A stretch of 12,500 nt of DNA from Anaeromyces robustus (GCA_002104895.1 MCFG01000183.1:37501-50000); one strand, 5' to 3'. Shown: positions 1 through 10,617, numbered from the stretch's first letter. Notes: generated by a model not told the origin, from the letters alone. Numbers and translations are program-made.

Positions 1-1161
1 TGACCTGCATATACAAAAATTATAGGTATAACTGGATAAATAAATCTATATTCTTTATGAACAAAATTACTATAAAGACATACAGTCCATAGTAGTACAT
101 AAAAAAGTGTATAAAATTTTGATGTTATGATTCCTGGAATCATAAATATTAAAAAGGTATATCCAACAAATGGTAATCCAAATGAGAAATACCAATGCCA
201 TGAGTTATCTCCATAAAATATACTAATATTTTCAATAATATTAAATTTTACAAAATTCCACGGTGATATAACCCATTCATCAAAGTAGTATTTATCAATT
301 GTTATAGAAATTATTAATGTAATGATCCTTTTTACATATTAAAAATATATATATATATAAAAGAAAAAGATTATTCCATAATTATAGTTAGTGAATTTTG
401 AAAGTAATGAATTTGTATATAATTAGCAATTAGAATTTAATTGAGAATTACTTTTATTAATTCATAATTAATTATATATTTATAAAAAAAAAAAAAAAAA
501 GAAAAAAATACTTACAAAACTATAAGTACATGATATATTATATTTAACAATGCTTTAAATGATTTTCTATATTGAAATAAGAATACAATACCAGTAAAAA
601 TCCATATTATACCATTGGTAGGTCTAAAGAAACATGCAACAGCTGCCAAAGACAACGCTATCATAAAATCTCTAATAGAATAGTAATTTTTATAATTAAA
701 ATTAATATTCATTCAATTCATATATAGATTAATTTTTAATTTTATTTAATTTTATTTAATTTTATTTAACTCTATTCTATTTTTTAATTTATTATATTAT
801 TTATGGTATTTTTTTTTAATATATATTTAATGATTATTTTTAAATATATAAATTAAAGAAAATATTTACTTTATTGGTAAACTATTATCTTTATTTTTCT
901 TAAATGGCCAATAATATAAAGCCATTACAGTTAAAGATGTTTCAATTGAATTTGATATCGTCCTTACTAGTATATTCCAATTTGACCATGATAATAATGA
1001 ACAAAACAACTATTAAATAAAATAAAAAAAATTATTATATGGTATTATATAATAGTAATAATAATTATTAATAATTAAATAATTTTTTAATCATGATATT
1101 GTTTTATAAAAACAATAAACTAATAAATTCATAAACTAATAATATATTTATGTTTATAAAA

Positions 1162-1206
<45 letters not shown>

Positions 1207-2480
1207 TATGAACTTACTGCCCATTTAGCTGCGTTTCTTCCAAAGTATTTTTTTGTTAATTTATAGGTAAATAAATCACAGATTGCTGCGATAAAAACAT
1301 GTACTACTCTAGGGAAATATATCTATTACGTATTTATGAAAACAATTATAAAATAGTTAAAAATACTGAATATTATTTACAATTATTTTTTTTAATAATT
1401 TTATGTTTATAAAATAATAATAATAATAATAATAATAATTATTTTAATTAATGTTATTTTTTTTTAAAAAAAACAGTATTATAAACTTACTAATAAATCT
1501 GTATTATCTAGATTATATTTTTTCAAAATCATATATGGAAGGGTAAATAATAATGGATAAGAAAAACTTCTAATTTTTTCTTTCCATTCCCAAGTTAAAT
1601 AACCATAATTAAAAACAAAATTATGGGCAACCTCTATAGATTGCCAGTATTCATCAGGAACAAAAAATGTCTTTAGTGCCAGTGAATTATAAAATCTAAA
1701 TAATATTAACATTAAAAATATTTTTGTTTCAAATAAAAATTCTTTAAGTTTTAATTGAAGTTGTTCAAGTTCCTTCTTCTTTTCATTTTTGTCATCATTT
1801 TCAATTTTTTGAGTGTCTTTTATTTCTGAAGTTTTGTTAAAACTTAATAAGTCTATTTTATTTTTCAAGTCATTTATTTTATTTATATCTTGGTTATTTC
1901 GATGACGTAATTTGGTAATTGTATTATTAATATTTACATTTTTATTTACACTTGAATTATTATTTAAAGGCATGTATTCTCTACTTTTGCTATCAATATT
2001 ATCTATTAAATCTTGATTATTACTTTGATCTTTAAATAGGTTGTTGTAAAAGAAGTCAGAATGATATTTTTTATTTGAATGTGATGGTATATTTTGTTTT
2101 ATAGTTGAATTATTTTCTTCACACGCTGATTGTTTTTGTTTTTTTCTATTTTTTGCAAAAGAATAAGGATGTGTTAATTTTACTCTAGTTCCATCTATAA
2201 AATCAAACATTGTATCAATAGGTATTTCATTTTTTATTTTATTATAAGATTCTTTTATATTATTATCAGTAAAAAAAGTTTCTTTTATTTCTTCTATATT
2301 TTTACGTTTTCCATTATCTTTTTTTACTTTCTTTTCCTTATTTCTTTTTTCATTTTCAGAAGCGTTATTTATTATACTATTATTTATACTATTTTCTTGT
2401 ATATTTCTCCTTATATTATCATTTACTTTATTTTCAATATCTGATAATAAACTATACAATTCTTTTTTTGAGTATAACAT
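1..2480 (-). CDS. PIGB/GPI10: GPI mannosyltransferase 3 (PIG-B/GPI10 family), 5 exons, 3' end outside the window
   Basis: This is an ER-membrane GT22-family enzyme that adds the third mannose of the GPI-anchor core from dolichol-phosphate-mannose. Rebuilt exons are 2480-1491, 1322-1218, 1009-870, 671-516 and 327-1; all introns are GT-AG (168, 208, 198 and 188 nt) and all phases match, giving 572 codons plus 2 nt. Family landmarks in order are VPDEYWQSIEVAHN (about residue 274; acidic luminal loop after the first membrane segment), YGYLTWEWKE, PRVVHVFIAAICDL and GRNAAKWA in exon 2, SNWNILVRTISNSIET in exon 3, LAAVACFFRPTNGIIW in exon 4, and GDNSWHWYFSFGLP and HKEYRFIYPV in exon 5. The ATG at 2480-2478 opens the frame. 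Residues 1 to about 250 are an Asn/Lys-rich, probably cytosolic extension ending in an acidic/basic stretch (KNEKKKELEQLQLKLKEF). Other GT22 members (PIG-M-neighbouring ALG9/ALG12) fit the motifs less well. Confidence 0.93.
1163..1205. repeat. (AAT)n microsatellite in PIGB intron 2
   Basis: A near-perfect run of AAT/ATA trinucleotides inside the intron spanning 1010-1217. A shorter run of the same kind (about 1412-1439) lies in intron 1. Both are intronic, so length variation should not affect the protein. Confidence 0.9.
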
Positions 2481-2804
2481 TGATTTTGAATTATATAATG
2501 ATAAAAAAAAAACCTTTTTTTTTTTTTAAACGTCCATATATATTGATTAAATTATATTGTTAAAATTAAAAAAAGATTTTTTTTATCAACTTTTAATTTA
2601 TATATATATATATTATTTAAATTTTATTATTTATTATTTATTTTTTTATCTCTTTTTCTCTTTTTTTGTTTTTTTTTTTATTATTATTACTTTTTTTTTT
2701 TTATTTTTTTATTTTATTTTATTTTATTTTATTTATTTTAAATTTTAAATTTTATATTTTATAATTTGTTTTATTTTTTCTTTCTTTTCCTTTTCTTTAT
2801 TTTA

Positions 2805-2808
<4 letters not shown>

Positions 2809-2841
<33 letters not shown>

Positions 2842-2842
2842 T
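2809..2842. repeat. (ATT)n microsatellite
   Basis: About eleven uninterrupted ATT units lie upstream of the PIGB start, embedded in a long T-rich stretch (2515-2845). Confidence 0.92.
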
Positions 2843-3330
2843 TGTATTAATTATATTGTTGATTTTTAATTTTTAAATTATTCTTTATTTATATTTATAA
2901 TTTGAAATATAATAAATATAATTGAATGTATTATGCTAATTAAATAATTATAATAGATGAACAAAGCTTTTTATATAAGATAATAAGAAATTAAACAATT
3001 AATCTTAATTGAATTCAATTACATATATTATTAATATTTTATAATCTTATTGTGATGTTATTATATGAACTATTTTAAATTACAATTTTAAATAATTATT
3101 TTTAATTTCATTTATTTTATATATGTATAATTAGCTTTAATTCTGAACTATTATTATTATTATTATTAATATTAATTATAATTTTAATTATTATTTAGTT
3201 TTAATTCTTTAATATATGTTATAATTATTTCCTACTTTTTCAAATGTAAAAAAAAAAAGAAAAAAAGAAAAAATACAGAAAGGTAAAACGAAATATAAAT
3301 ATAATATTGTAAAGACACAAATATTTTTAA

Positions 3331-3410
3331 TATAAATTACTCTAAAATAATTTATATTTTAGAGTAATTTATATTTACTCTAAAATAATTTATATTTTAG
3401 AGTAAATATA
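3331..3410. repeat. Two consecutive inverted repeats (paired hairpins) with identical 29-bp cores
   Basis: The first palindrome has 18-bp arms (3331-3348 and 3356-3373) around the loop AATTTAT; the second has 17-bp arms (3370-3386 and 3394-3410) around the same loop. Both share an identical core with arms TACTCTAAAAT / ATTTTAGAGTA, at 3338-3366 and 3376-3404. Arms are perfect. They lie between the SPO11 stop and the PIGB start. They could be a foldback element remnant, a cruciform, or a bidirectional transcript hairpin; the sequence alone does not decide. Confidence 0.85.
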
Positions 3411-3540
3411 TTATAAATATATTATAATATATTGTAATATATATCATATTAAAAGTTATAATATAATTAAATAAAAATTTTGATTTTTCAATTATAAATT
3501 TTATTATTTTCTTTTTTAAGCTTTTTTATTAATTATTATT

Positions 3541-3586
3541 TTATACTTTTTATTATTACTTTATACTTTTTATTATTACTTTATAG
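3541..3586. repeat. 20-bp tandem repeat, two full copies
   Basis: The unit TTATACTTTTTATTATTACT occurs at 3541-3560 and 3561-3580, followed by a partial third copy (TTATA) and preceded by a degenerate one. It is simple AT-rich slippage sequence with no sign of coding. Confidence 0.8.
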
Positions 3587-4076
3587 TTTTTTTTTTTTTT
3601 TTTTTGCTGTGACGTTTTTAAATATAAAAATAATATCAAGTTAATTATTATTAATGTCAAATTAATTTTTATATTTAATTATTTAATTTATTTATTCAAT
3701 CCTTTTTTTTTTTCTTTATAAAAATATTATATAAAATAAGGGGATGATTAGAACGTGAAAATAAAGTTTAATTAATATTAATAAAAATTCTAAAAATTCA
3801 TATATTTAAATTTTATTTATTTAAAACAATTTTTTATATATGTATAAATTTAGCAATATATTAAAAAGAAATGATTAACAAGCCACAAACAAAAAAGTTT
3901 AAGGAAAAAGATATTGGTTTTAAAGGAGATACAAATAATAAATAATTAGTGTGATTTTGTTATTTTATTATTTATATAATACTCATTTATTAAATAAATT
4001 TGATATATTAACCAATTCCAATAAAAAAAGGTAAATTATGACTTTGTAATAATAATTAAAAAATCATTTTTTATAT

Positions 4077-4102
4077 AAATAAATAAATAAATAAATAAAT
4101 AA

Positions 4103-4197
<95 letters not shown>

Positions 4198-4198
4198 A
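4077..4198. repeat. (AAAT)n tetranucleotide microsatellite
   Basis: About 120 bp of AAAT units with one AAT interruption near 4101. Degenerate AAAT/AAT repeats continue to about 4390. In the other strand it reads as an artificial Phe-Ile-Tyr-Leu repeat protein, which is not a gene. Confidence 0.95.
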
Positions 4199-4851
4199 GT
4201 AAAAAAGAAAAAAAATAAATAAAAGAAAAATGAAAAATAATTAATAAATGAATAAATAAATAATAAATAATAAATAATAAACAATGAATAAATAAATAAT
4301 TAATTAATTTATTAATAAATGAATGAATAAATAAATAAACAAATAAATAAATAATAAATAATAAATAATAAATAAATAAATAAACAATTAAATGTTGAGA
4401 AAAAAATTTTTTTTAACATTATTTATATACAATCATAATGAATTTTTAATATATTATTATGTATATAAAAAATATATTATGATACTAACATTTCATGTTA
4501 CACAAATAATAATGATTTATTTGGTTTATTTATTATTTTATTAAAATAGAGTTTTCTATTAATAAAACTTCTTTGAACTGATATGAATGAGATGTTTTTT
4601 TTTTTGTTTTTTTTTTCGATAGAAAGATCAATAAAATTGGTATTATTCTAAATAGTATTTTTTTTTGAAGTAAAAATATTCTTTTTTTCTTTTAGATAGT
4701 AAGACAAATCTTAAAATTGGTTATATTAATTATATATGTATTAGATAAATTTTAAATATTATATCTCATATTAAATGAATTAATTTAGATTGAAGTTAAT
4801 AAAATATTTTATATGTTCCCCACTTTTCTTTTTTTTCTTATATTTTTTTTT

Positions 4852-7575
4852 TTAATAAAATTGATTAATTATATATTGATGAAATGAAATATTATCATAT
4901 GTATTGAAAAGCGATTCGATTTCAACTTTATAATTTGTAAAAAGCATTTTTTCAATTATTGTTCTTTTTTTAAATAATAAATATTAAATTTTATTATTTA
5001 TTTAGAATTATTTAAAAAAATATGAATAATTACATTAATATAGATATAAATAATATTTCATTATTTCATTAATATTTATTATATATTATATTATTTATTA
5101 TATATATAATATATATATAAAAATATTATTAATACTTATGTGCATGCTTTATTTTGTAAAAATATTTGTTAATAATAGATAAACATTTTTTTTTGTCATT
5201 ATAGGTTAATGATAATAATTGTGAATTTAATATGTTATAGCTTATTTATTTTTGAAATTTAATTATTAAAAATTAGTTTTAAATATGAAAAATTAGTTTA
5301 TTTTGGGTATTTGGAAATTTATTAGAAAAAAAAAAAAAAAAAAAAAAAAATAAACTGTAAATGGAGAATAATGAAAAAAAGTATCTTTGTTTTACTTTAG
5401 TAAATCCGAATAATTTACTCCTAAAAGTATTATATTAGGAACTGACAATTGGTTGTTATAGTATTCTAATGACTATAGAAGTGAATAAATAGTTATTAAA
5501 CAATTATATTAATATTTTATTGATTTTTTTTAAAAACATATATTTATTTATAATTTATTCTTTATTATTAATTTTTTTTTGTTATACTTACTTTTGAGCC
5601 TTTTTGATATGTTAACAATATTTCTTGACCATATGGATCAAAATCCATTAAACCATATATTTTTAAATATTGACTTTTGTTTATATCAAATAATATTAAG
5701 TAAAGAAGGAACATTAATAATATAGAAATTGTATAATTTTTTTTTATCTTAAATATTTAGTATATATTTCTATTACTTATTTAATATATTATTATATTTA
5801 TTTATATCTTAGTATTGAATAGTTTAATTAGTTATAAATAAAATAAATTTCATATAAAATTATATTAAAAACAATGATAATAATATAATAGTATAATTAG
5901 ATAAATAAAAAATAATTAATGATAAATAATAAGAGTTAATGATAAATAATAATTAATAAATAAAAATAATATATAAAATTATTATATGTACTTGAATTTG
6001 TTTTATTTGATAAATAGTGTAAGAACAATCTAGTACATAAATCTGGATAACCTTTTCCCTAAATATTCAAAATTTATAAATATTTTGATGTTAAAATATG
6101 ATATATTTTTTATAATTCCATAATTATAAAAAATATATAATATTTAATAATATATTAATTAAATATATATGTGTATTGATATTACCGTAATCAATGTAAT
6201 ATTTTTATTTTTATCTAAAAAACCAGTACTATATAAATATTGAAAAATAGCTTCCTTTTCAATTACTATGATAATATTACTTGATATATGAACATGTATA
6301 AAATTTTGTTAAAAATAATAATTAATTATTAGTTATAAAATGAAAAATAATTTAAATATAATATTGTGTTAATGTAGTTTAAATAATAATTAAATAAATA
6401 GATAAATAAATAAATATTTTAAAAGCGGTTTTCATGTAAGGTTTAAAAAAATATTTAAATAATATTATCAAGATAATAATTAATAATATAAAAAGGATAT
6501 CTTCTATTTCATCTATATATGGAATTCGATTTATCTTTTATATTATAAATATATAAATATAAAAAAAAATAATGAATAATTTTTTTTAAATATTTTTTAT
6601 AAATTAATATGATTATATATTAATAATAATTTCTACTTTTTCTTGACAGTCGATTATGTATCCTTTTTTCATTTTGATTTTTATATTTCCTGTAATTAAT
6701 CCTTTTTGAGAAGCTATCTATTATTGTACAATAATTTTAGTAAGTATTTTCAAAATTTATAAAGTTATATGTAATTAAAAAATCAAAACAGATTACTATA
6801 TTTAAAGATGAATGTGGTACACCTAATGAACAACTAATATTATTTAAAACCTTTTTTATTTTTTAATTTTAAATATTATATTAGTACATTTTATTTAAAT
6901 AATATAAAAATAAATAATAATATAAAAATCATACTTCATTAACAGTATTTTGTTTTTTAAATAATGTAACATTTCTATAGTATACATCTCTACAATAATA
7001 TTCAATAATTTTATATATATAATTTTTATTCAAGAATTAATATTATTAAAATAAACTATTTTAATATTAACCTTTTTGTTAAAATAATGTTCTCACTAAT
7101 AATATTTTGAATAAGTTGTAGAATACATATATAAATTTCTTAATATAACAAAAATGAAAAAAATTTAAAAAAAAGAAAAAAAGAAAAAATGTTAATAATA
7201 ATTCTAACCTTTTATAAGGTTAAAATATTAAATTTTTTATACTATAAAGTATTATTAATAATTATTACAGTATTATTATCATTATATTATTATTATTGTT
7301 ATAAATTTTTATTATCAGTATTTTTATATATTATTATTGATTAATGATGTATTATTATCTAGTAAAGTAAACTTACCAAACATTCTTGCATGTTTTCCAT
7401 ATAAACCAATATATTTGTATTTTAATTGAATTGAATTTATATCATTAGGATTATTAGTTAAAAATTTTGATTTTTCTCTTGATATAATTTTTAGTCTTAA
7501 CTTTTTGTTAGGAAATGATTGTGATATTATAAGTTCAAACTTTATAGCTTCCAATAAATTATTAATAGTTTCCAT
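4852..7575 (-). CDS. SPO11: SPO11 meiotic recombination protein (topoisomerase VI subunit A-like), complete, 12 exons
   Basis: SPO11 makes meiotic DNA double-strand breaks by a tyrosine transesterification. Exons: 7575-7377, 7138-7072, 6989-6935, 6850-6797, 6717-6637, 6534-6501, 6295-6186, 6058-5992, 5673-5592, 5472-5396, 5240-5136 and 4963-4852; about 347 residues (animal and plant members are about 360-400). Landmarks: catalytic-tyrosine motif TKRDVYYRNVTLFKKQ (YY at 92-93), GVPHSSLNI, ASQKGLITGN, Toprim glutamate in IVIEKEAIFQYL (E176), GKGYPDLCTR, Toprim DxD in GLMDFDPYGQEILLTY (D233, D235), VPNIILLGVNYSDLL, LLSLTYNDKKKC and the C-terminal YKVEIESLF. Ten of eleven junctions keep phase. 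The intron at 6296-6500 is AT-AC U12-like. Junction 5992/5673 is one base out of frame with GT-AG; an in-frame join is possible across a shared AAGT. ATG 7575 is the first in-frame start; an upstream exon cannot be excluded. Motif spacing matches the family throughout, so identity is very likely. Confidence 0.93.
5322..5350. repeat. Poly(A) tract in a SPO11 intron
   Basis: An almost pure run of A on the plus strand (poly-T on the coding strand) lies in the intron 5241-5395, near its donor side. It is long enough to cause assembly length errors. Confidence 0.9.
5674..5991 (-). other. SPO11 intron with anomalous splice junction
   Basis: The exon carrying GKGYPDLCTR ends near 5992 at a GTACAT donor, and the exon carrying GLMDFDPYG begins after AAAAG at 5674. 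The plain GT-AG join leaves a one-base shift into a stop. Both borders carry AAGT (5993-5990 and 5676-5673); removing everything between one copy and the other restores the frame (NS-S-QYLK). Either the splice site is non-canonical, or a base was lost in the assembly, or the gene is broken here. Confidence 0.6.
6296..6500 (-). other. Candidate U12-type (minor spliceosome) AT-AC intron in SPO11
   Basis: On the minus strand the intron starts ATATCCTTTTT at 6500, an exact match to the AT-type U12 donor consensus ATATCCTTT. A TTTTTAAC branch-site-like sequence lies at 6315-6308, its branch A (6309) 13 nt before the terminal AC (6297-6296). There is no GT donor anywhere between the two exons, so a normal intron cannot join them. 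Splicing at these sites keeps phase 1 and produces IPYIDEIE + D + VHISSNIIIVIEKEA, with the family's normal spacing from the proline to the Toprim glutamate. The coding fit supports the intron independently of the consensus match. Confidence 0.82.
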
Positions 7576-7734
7576 AATCCATATACTATTTTAATATATA
7601 TATATATATTTAATAAATAATTAATTATTAAATATAATATATACATAATTTATAATTTTATATTTTATTTAGGTTATTTATTAAATTGTATATATAGAAA
7701 TAATTAAATAATATAATGCTCTTTATTTATATTA

Positions 7735-10197
7735 TTACTTATCATATGATGAAAATTTATATGTAGTATAATCTCTAAAAGATATTGTAATTTTATTTCC
7801 ATGTCTTTTTACAATATTGCTATTATCTAGCCATGCATATAAAATAATTAATAAATAATAATTATTGTTTAATAATATGTGGATAATATATATAACATTG
7901 TTTTCTTCTTGTAACTGAAGATGATGAAAAATAATAATAATAATAATAAAGAAACAATATAATAATAATAAAGAAACAATATAATAATAATTATAATAAT
8001 TATGGTTTTATTACCTATATTATATAATTCTTTTGAAGATGTTTTTTTTGGAAAATCAATGTGTACTTTTTTATTAGGAAATTCATTATTTTTAGAATCA
8101 CTAAGATCGTATATTAATTTTGTAGGTGATTTCCTTTTTTTAGAAATTTTTTTATTGGTTGTTTTTTCATTTTTCAATGTTGAATCTATAATTTATTTAA
8201 TATTTATGTTAATTTTTTTCATTATTAAATATATTTTTATAATAATATAAAGTAATTTTTTTTGTTTTTAACTAATAATAACACTATATATTTGAAAATT
8301 ATTTTTATTTGGTATATAATATTGTATATATAATAATAGTAACATTTTTTATATTATAATTACCTTTCGTTTTATTTTTCAATTCATTGTTGTCAGAGAC
8401 ATTATTTTCGTTTAAGGAAGTATATTTTATATTACTTTTATTGTTAATAGAATTACTTTCAAATGTATTAATATTATTGATAGGATTAAAACGTTCTTTA
8501 AATAAAATGCTATTTATATTATTGCTGTTGTCGATAATAGTATCAAATTTATGGCTTTTTTGAATATTATTTGTAACATTACATAATATATTTCTATTAT
8601 TATTGCCATCATTATTAATAGTATTTGTATTATTGAAAACATTTTCAATTTTTTTCTTATTCGTATTATGGCATGATGAATTTTTATTATTAGTATTATA
8701 TTTAAAATTATTAAATATATTATTATTTACGGTATTACTGATAATATTTATATTATTCTTTTTAGTATCAATTAATTCATTATCGTCTAATTTATTACTT
8801 GAATTACAACGTAATACGTTTTCTTCTTTTTTATTATTTTTAATGTTATTTAATTCATTTTCATTTGTTTTATAGTTTTTCATTTTATTAACTTCAGTTT
8901 CAATTATATAATCATTTTTTATATAATTGAATAAATCTTTTTTTTTATTATTATGACTTATAATATTACTTAATTGATATTCGTTTGTTTTAAAATTTTT
9001 CATTTTATTATCTATATTTTCAATTATATTAATATTTTTTGTATAGTTGAATAAGTTTTCATCCTTGTTATTGCTTTCAATATTATTAAATAGATTTTCA
9101 TCTAATATATGTTCTTCCATATTACTAAATATAATTTCATTTAAGTTATTAAATTTATTGAAATTTTTTTTATCATTATTTTTATTATTACTATTGTTAG
9201 AAATTTGGAGTAAACTATCATTCTTACTATTACTATTGTTAGAAATTTGGAGTAAACTATCATTATTATTATTATTATTATTGGAAATTTGGAGTAATTT
9301 ATGATTTTCATTATTTTTTTTATAATTATTTAATTCATTTACATTTATTTTACTATTTTTTATATTATTGAATATACTTTCATCTAGATTGCTGTTTTTT
9401 ATATTATTAAATAAATTTTCATTTGTTTTGTATTTTATAATATTTTTGAATATGTTTTCGTTAGTATCATCCTTTGAAATGTTGAAAAAAATATCATTTA
9501 TTCTATTGTTTGAATTATTGATTATACTTTTGTTACTTTTTGTTGAATGAATTGATTGATTTTCATCTATTATATTGTTTTTTAAATTGCTAAATATATT
9601 TTCATTTTCATTTATTTTGTTATTATTAGTAATATTGGAAATATTTTCATTTATATTATTTATTGTGTAATTTTCATTAATTTTATTTTCTTGAGTGTTC
9701 ATATTTATATGAATTTTTGTTATGTTATAATTCATTTCGTAGATATTATTTATTAATTTACTATCATCTTTATTAATATTATAGATATATAGTTTATTGT
9801 TATCATTTTCATCATGAGGAATGCTTGATAAATAATTTTCATTAATATAATTATTATTTTTTAAATTAATTGTATCAATTGTTTGTGATGTTACATTTTC
9901 AAGTTTGTTTATAGTAATGAGATTACTTCGAAAATTAATTATATCTTCATTATTATTATTATATTTATTTTTATGTAACCTTTTTTCTTTATATATAAAA
10001 TCATTATTTTTATTCATTTTTTCTGTTGTAAAGATATTTTCAACGTCATTTATATATATATATTTTTTCAATTATATTAATTATATGGGATATTTTTGTG
10101 TTACACTAATATTTTGATTTTGAATGTGAAAAGTATCCACATTATTTATTTCTTTAAAAATATACTCCTTTGGAATATCAATACAAATATTATATAT
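7735..10197 (-). CDS. Asn/Lys-rich low-complexity protein of unknown function, multi-exon
   Basis: I do not recognise a family. The large exon runs 10022-8364 and is joined in phase to 8185-8015 (GTAATT...TAG intron), then an 18-nt exon 7914-7897 and a last exon 7826-7735 ending in TAA. A further upstream exon, 10197-10107 (contains DIPKEYIFKEINNVDTF), joins in phase via GTGTAA...ACAACAG but is tentative, and no start codon was found for it. The first in-frame ATG of the large exon is at 10017, giving about 644 residues. The body is Asn-rich with repeated ENLFNNIKN-like units, three 14-residue LLQISNN repeats and two 40-residue repeats. The C-terminal part is different: basic (KKISKKRKSP), then VTRRKQYNSN and RHGNKITISFRDYTTYKF, probably the functional end. 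It lies 159 bp upstream of SPO11, same strand. The small-exon and last-exon model is uncertain; reading on from 7914 without splicing gives an alternative short end. Confidence 0.6.
8821..9060 (-). repeat. Two tandem 120-bp (40-residue) coding repeats
   Basis: The two halves, 8821-8940 and 8941-9060, align with a period of exactly 120 bp, for example CATTTTATTA at 8881 and 9001. The encoded units start LFNYTKN.. and LFNYIKN.. and include NKMKN(F/Y)KTNE. They have diverged by substitution with no frame change, as expected if the protein is translated. Confidence 0.85.
9180..9305 (-). repeat. Three tandem 42-bp (14-residue) coding repeats
   Basis: AAATTTGGAGTAAACTATCA-type units recur at 9201, 9243 and 9285, a spacing of 42 bp, and encode LLQISNN followed by an Asn/Ser/Lys spacer and DS. 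They keep the reading frame of the Asn-rich gene. Confidence 0.9.
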
Positions 10198-10295
10198 CTA
10201 TTGTATTTACTAGTAACAAAACTTTTTATAATAATAATTTTCAAAATAAAAATTTTATTAATGATAATATGACAACAATATCAATACAAAAATAC

Positions 10296-10375
10296 AAAAA
10301 AACAAAAAAAAAAAAAAAAAAAACAAAAAAAAAAAAAAAAAAACAAAAAAAAAAAAACAAAAAAAAAAAAAAACA
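10296..10375. repeat. Poly(A) blocks separated by single C
   Basis: Runs of about 9-18 A are separated by single C bases (AAAC units). It is simple sequence and would translate as poly-Lys/Thr. Confidence 0.92.
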
Positions 10376-10582
10376 ATATTATATTATTATTATTTTATAT
10401 ATAATTATTTCTTTTAAAAATTTTATTATTTATACTATTGATATATTATATATATTATTTTTGTTTTTTTTTTTAAATAAATTCTTCATTTTTTTAAATT
10501 TTAAGAAAAAAAATAATATTTGAGAAAGTAAATAAAAGTAATTTATTTAATAGTATATATATTAATATTTATTTTTTTATTC

Positions 10583-10617
<35 letters not shown>

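Larger units (their letters stand above)
2481..4851. other. AT-rich intergenic region between PIGB (5' side) and SPO11 (3' side)
   Basis: About 2.4 kb with no convincing gene on either strand. It serves as the upstream region of the PIGB gene and the downstream region of SPO11, both on the minus strand. It is dominated by T- and A-runs and simple repeats (listed separately). Translations here give only homopolymeric Phe/Tyr/Ile/Leu strings. A 24-codon frame at 3870-3944 (+) is slightly less AT-biased but has no recognisable family. Confidence 0.75.

Noticed and set aside
3870-3944. 24-codon plus-strand frame (MINKPQTKKFKEKDIGFK...)
   Set aside because: A faint resemblance to the basic N-terminus of TMA7-like proteins, but too short, with no in-frame continuation and no clear splice donor in phase.
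4036-4284. Minus-strand frame rich in Phe-Ile-Tyr-Leu repeats
   Set aside because: It is a translation of the AAAT microsatellite; the same artefact recurs at 10692-10940.
4400-4840. Possible additional small exons downstream of SPO11
   Set aside because: Fragments such as FKEVLLIENSILIK on the minus strand lack splice partners, and SPO11 already ends with a stop at 4852.
6186-6279. Alternative acceptor for the SPO11 Toprim exon at ATATCAAG (6280)
   Set aside because: It would need a GT donor in the preceding ~220 bp and none exists; it also removes VHIS, shortening the conserved spacing.
9047-9304. Plus-strand Leu/Ser-rich frames across 8603-10117
   Set aside because: They are antisense shadows of Asn-rich codons (AAT/AAC read backwards as ATT/GTT and shifted to Leu/Ser) in the minus-strand gene.
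10170-10523. Plus-strand frame with a long lysine run
   Set aside because: It results from A-runs broken by single C bases; no motif, and it overlaps a better minus-strand exon candidate.
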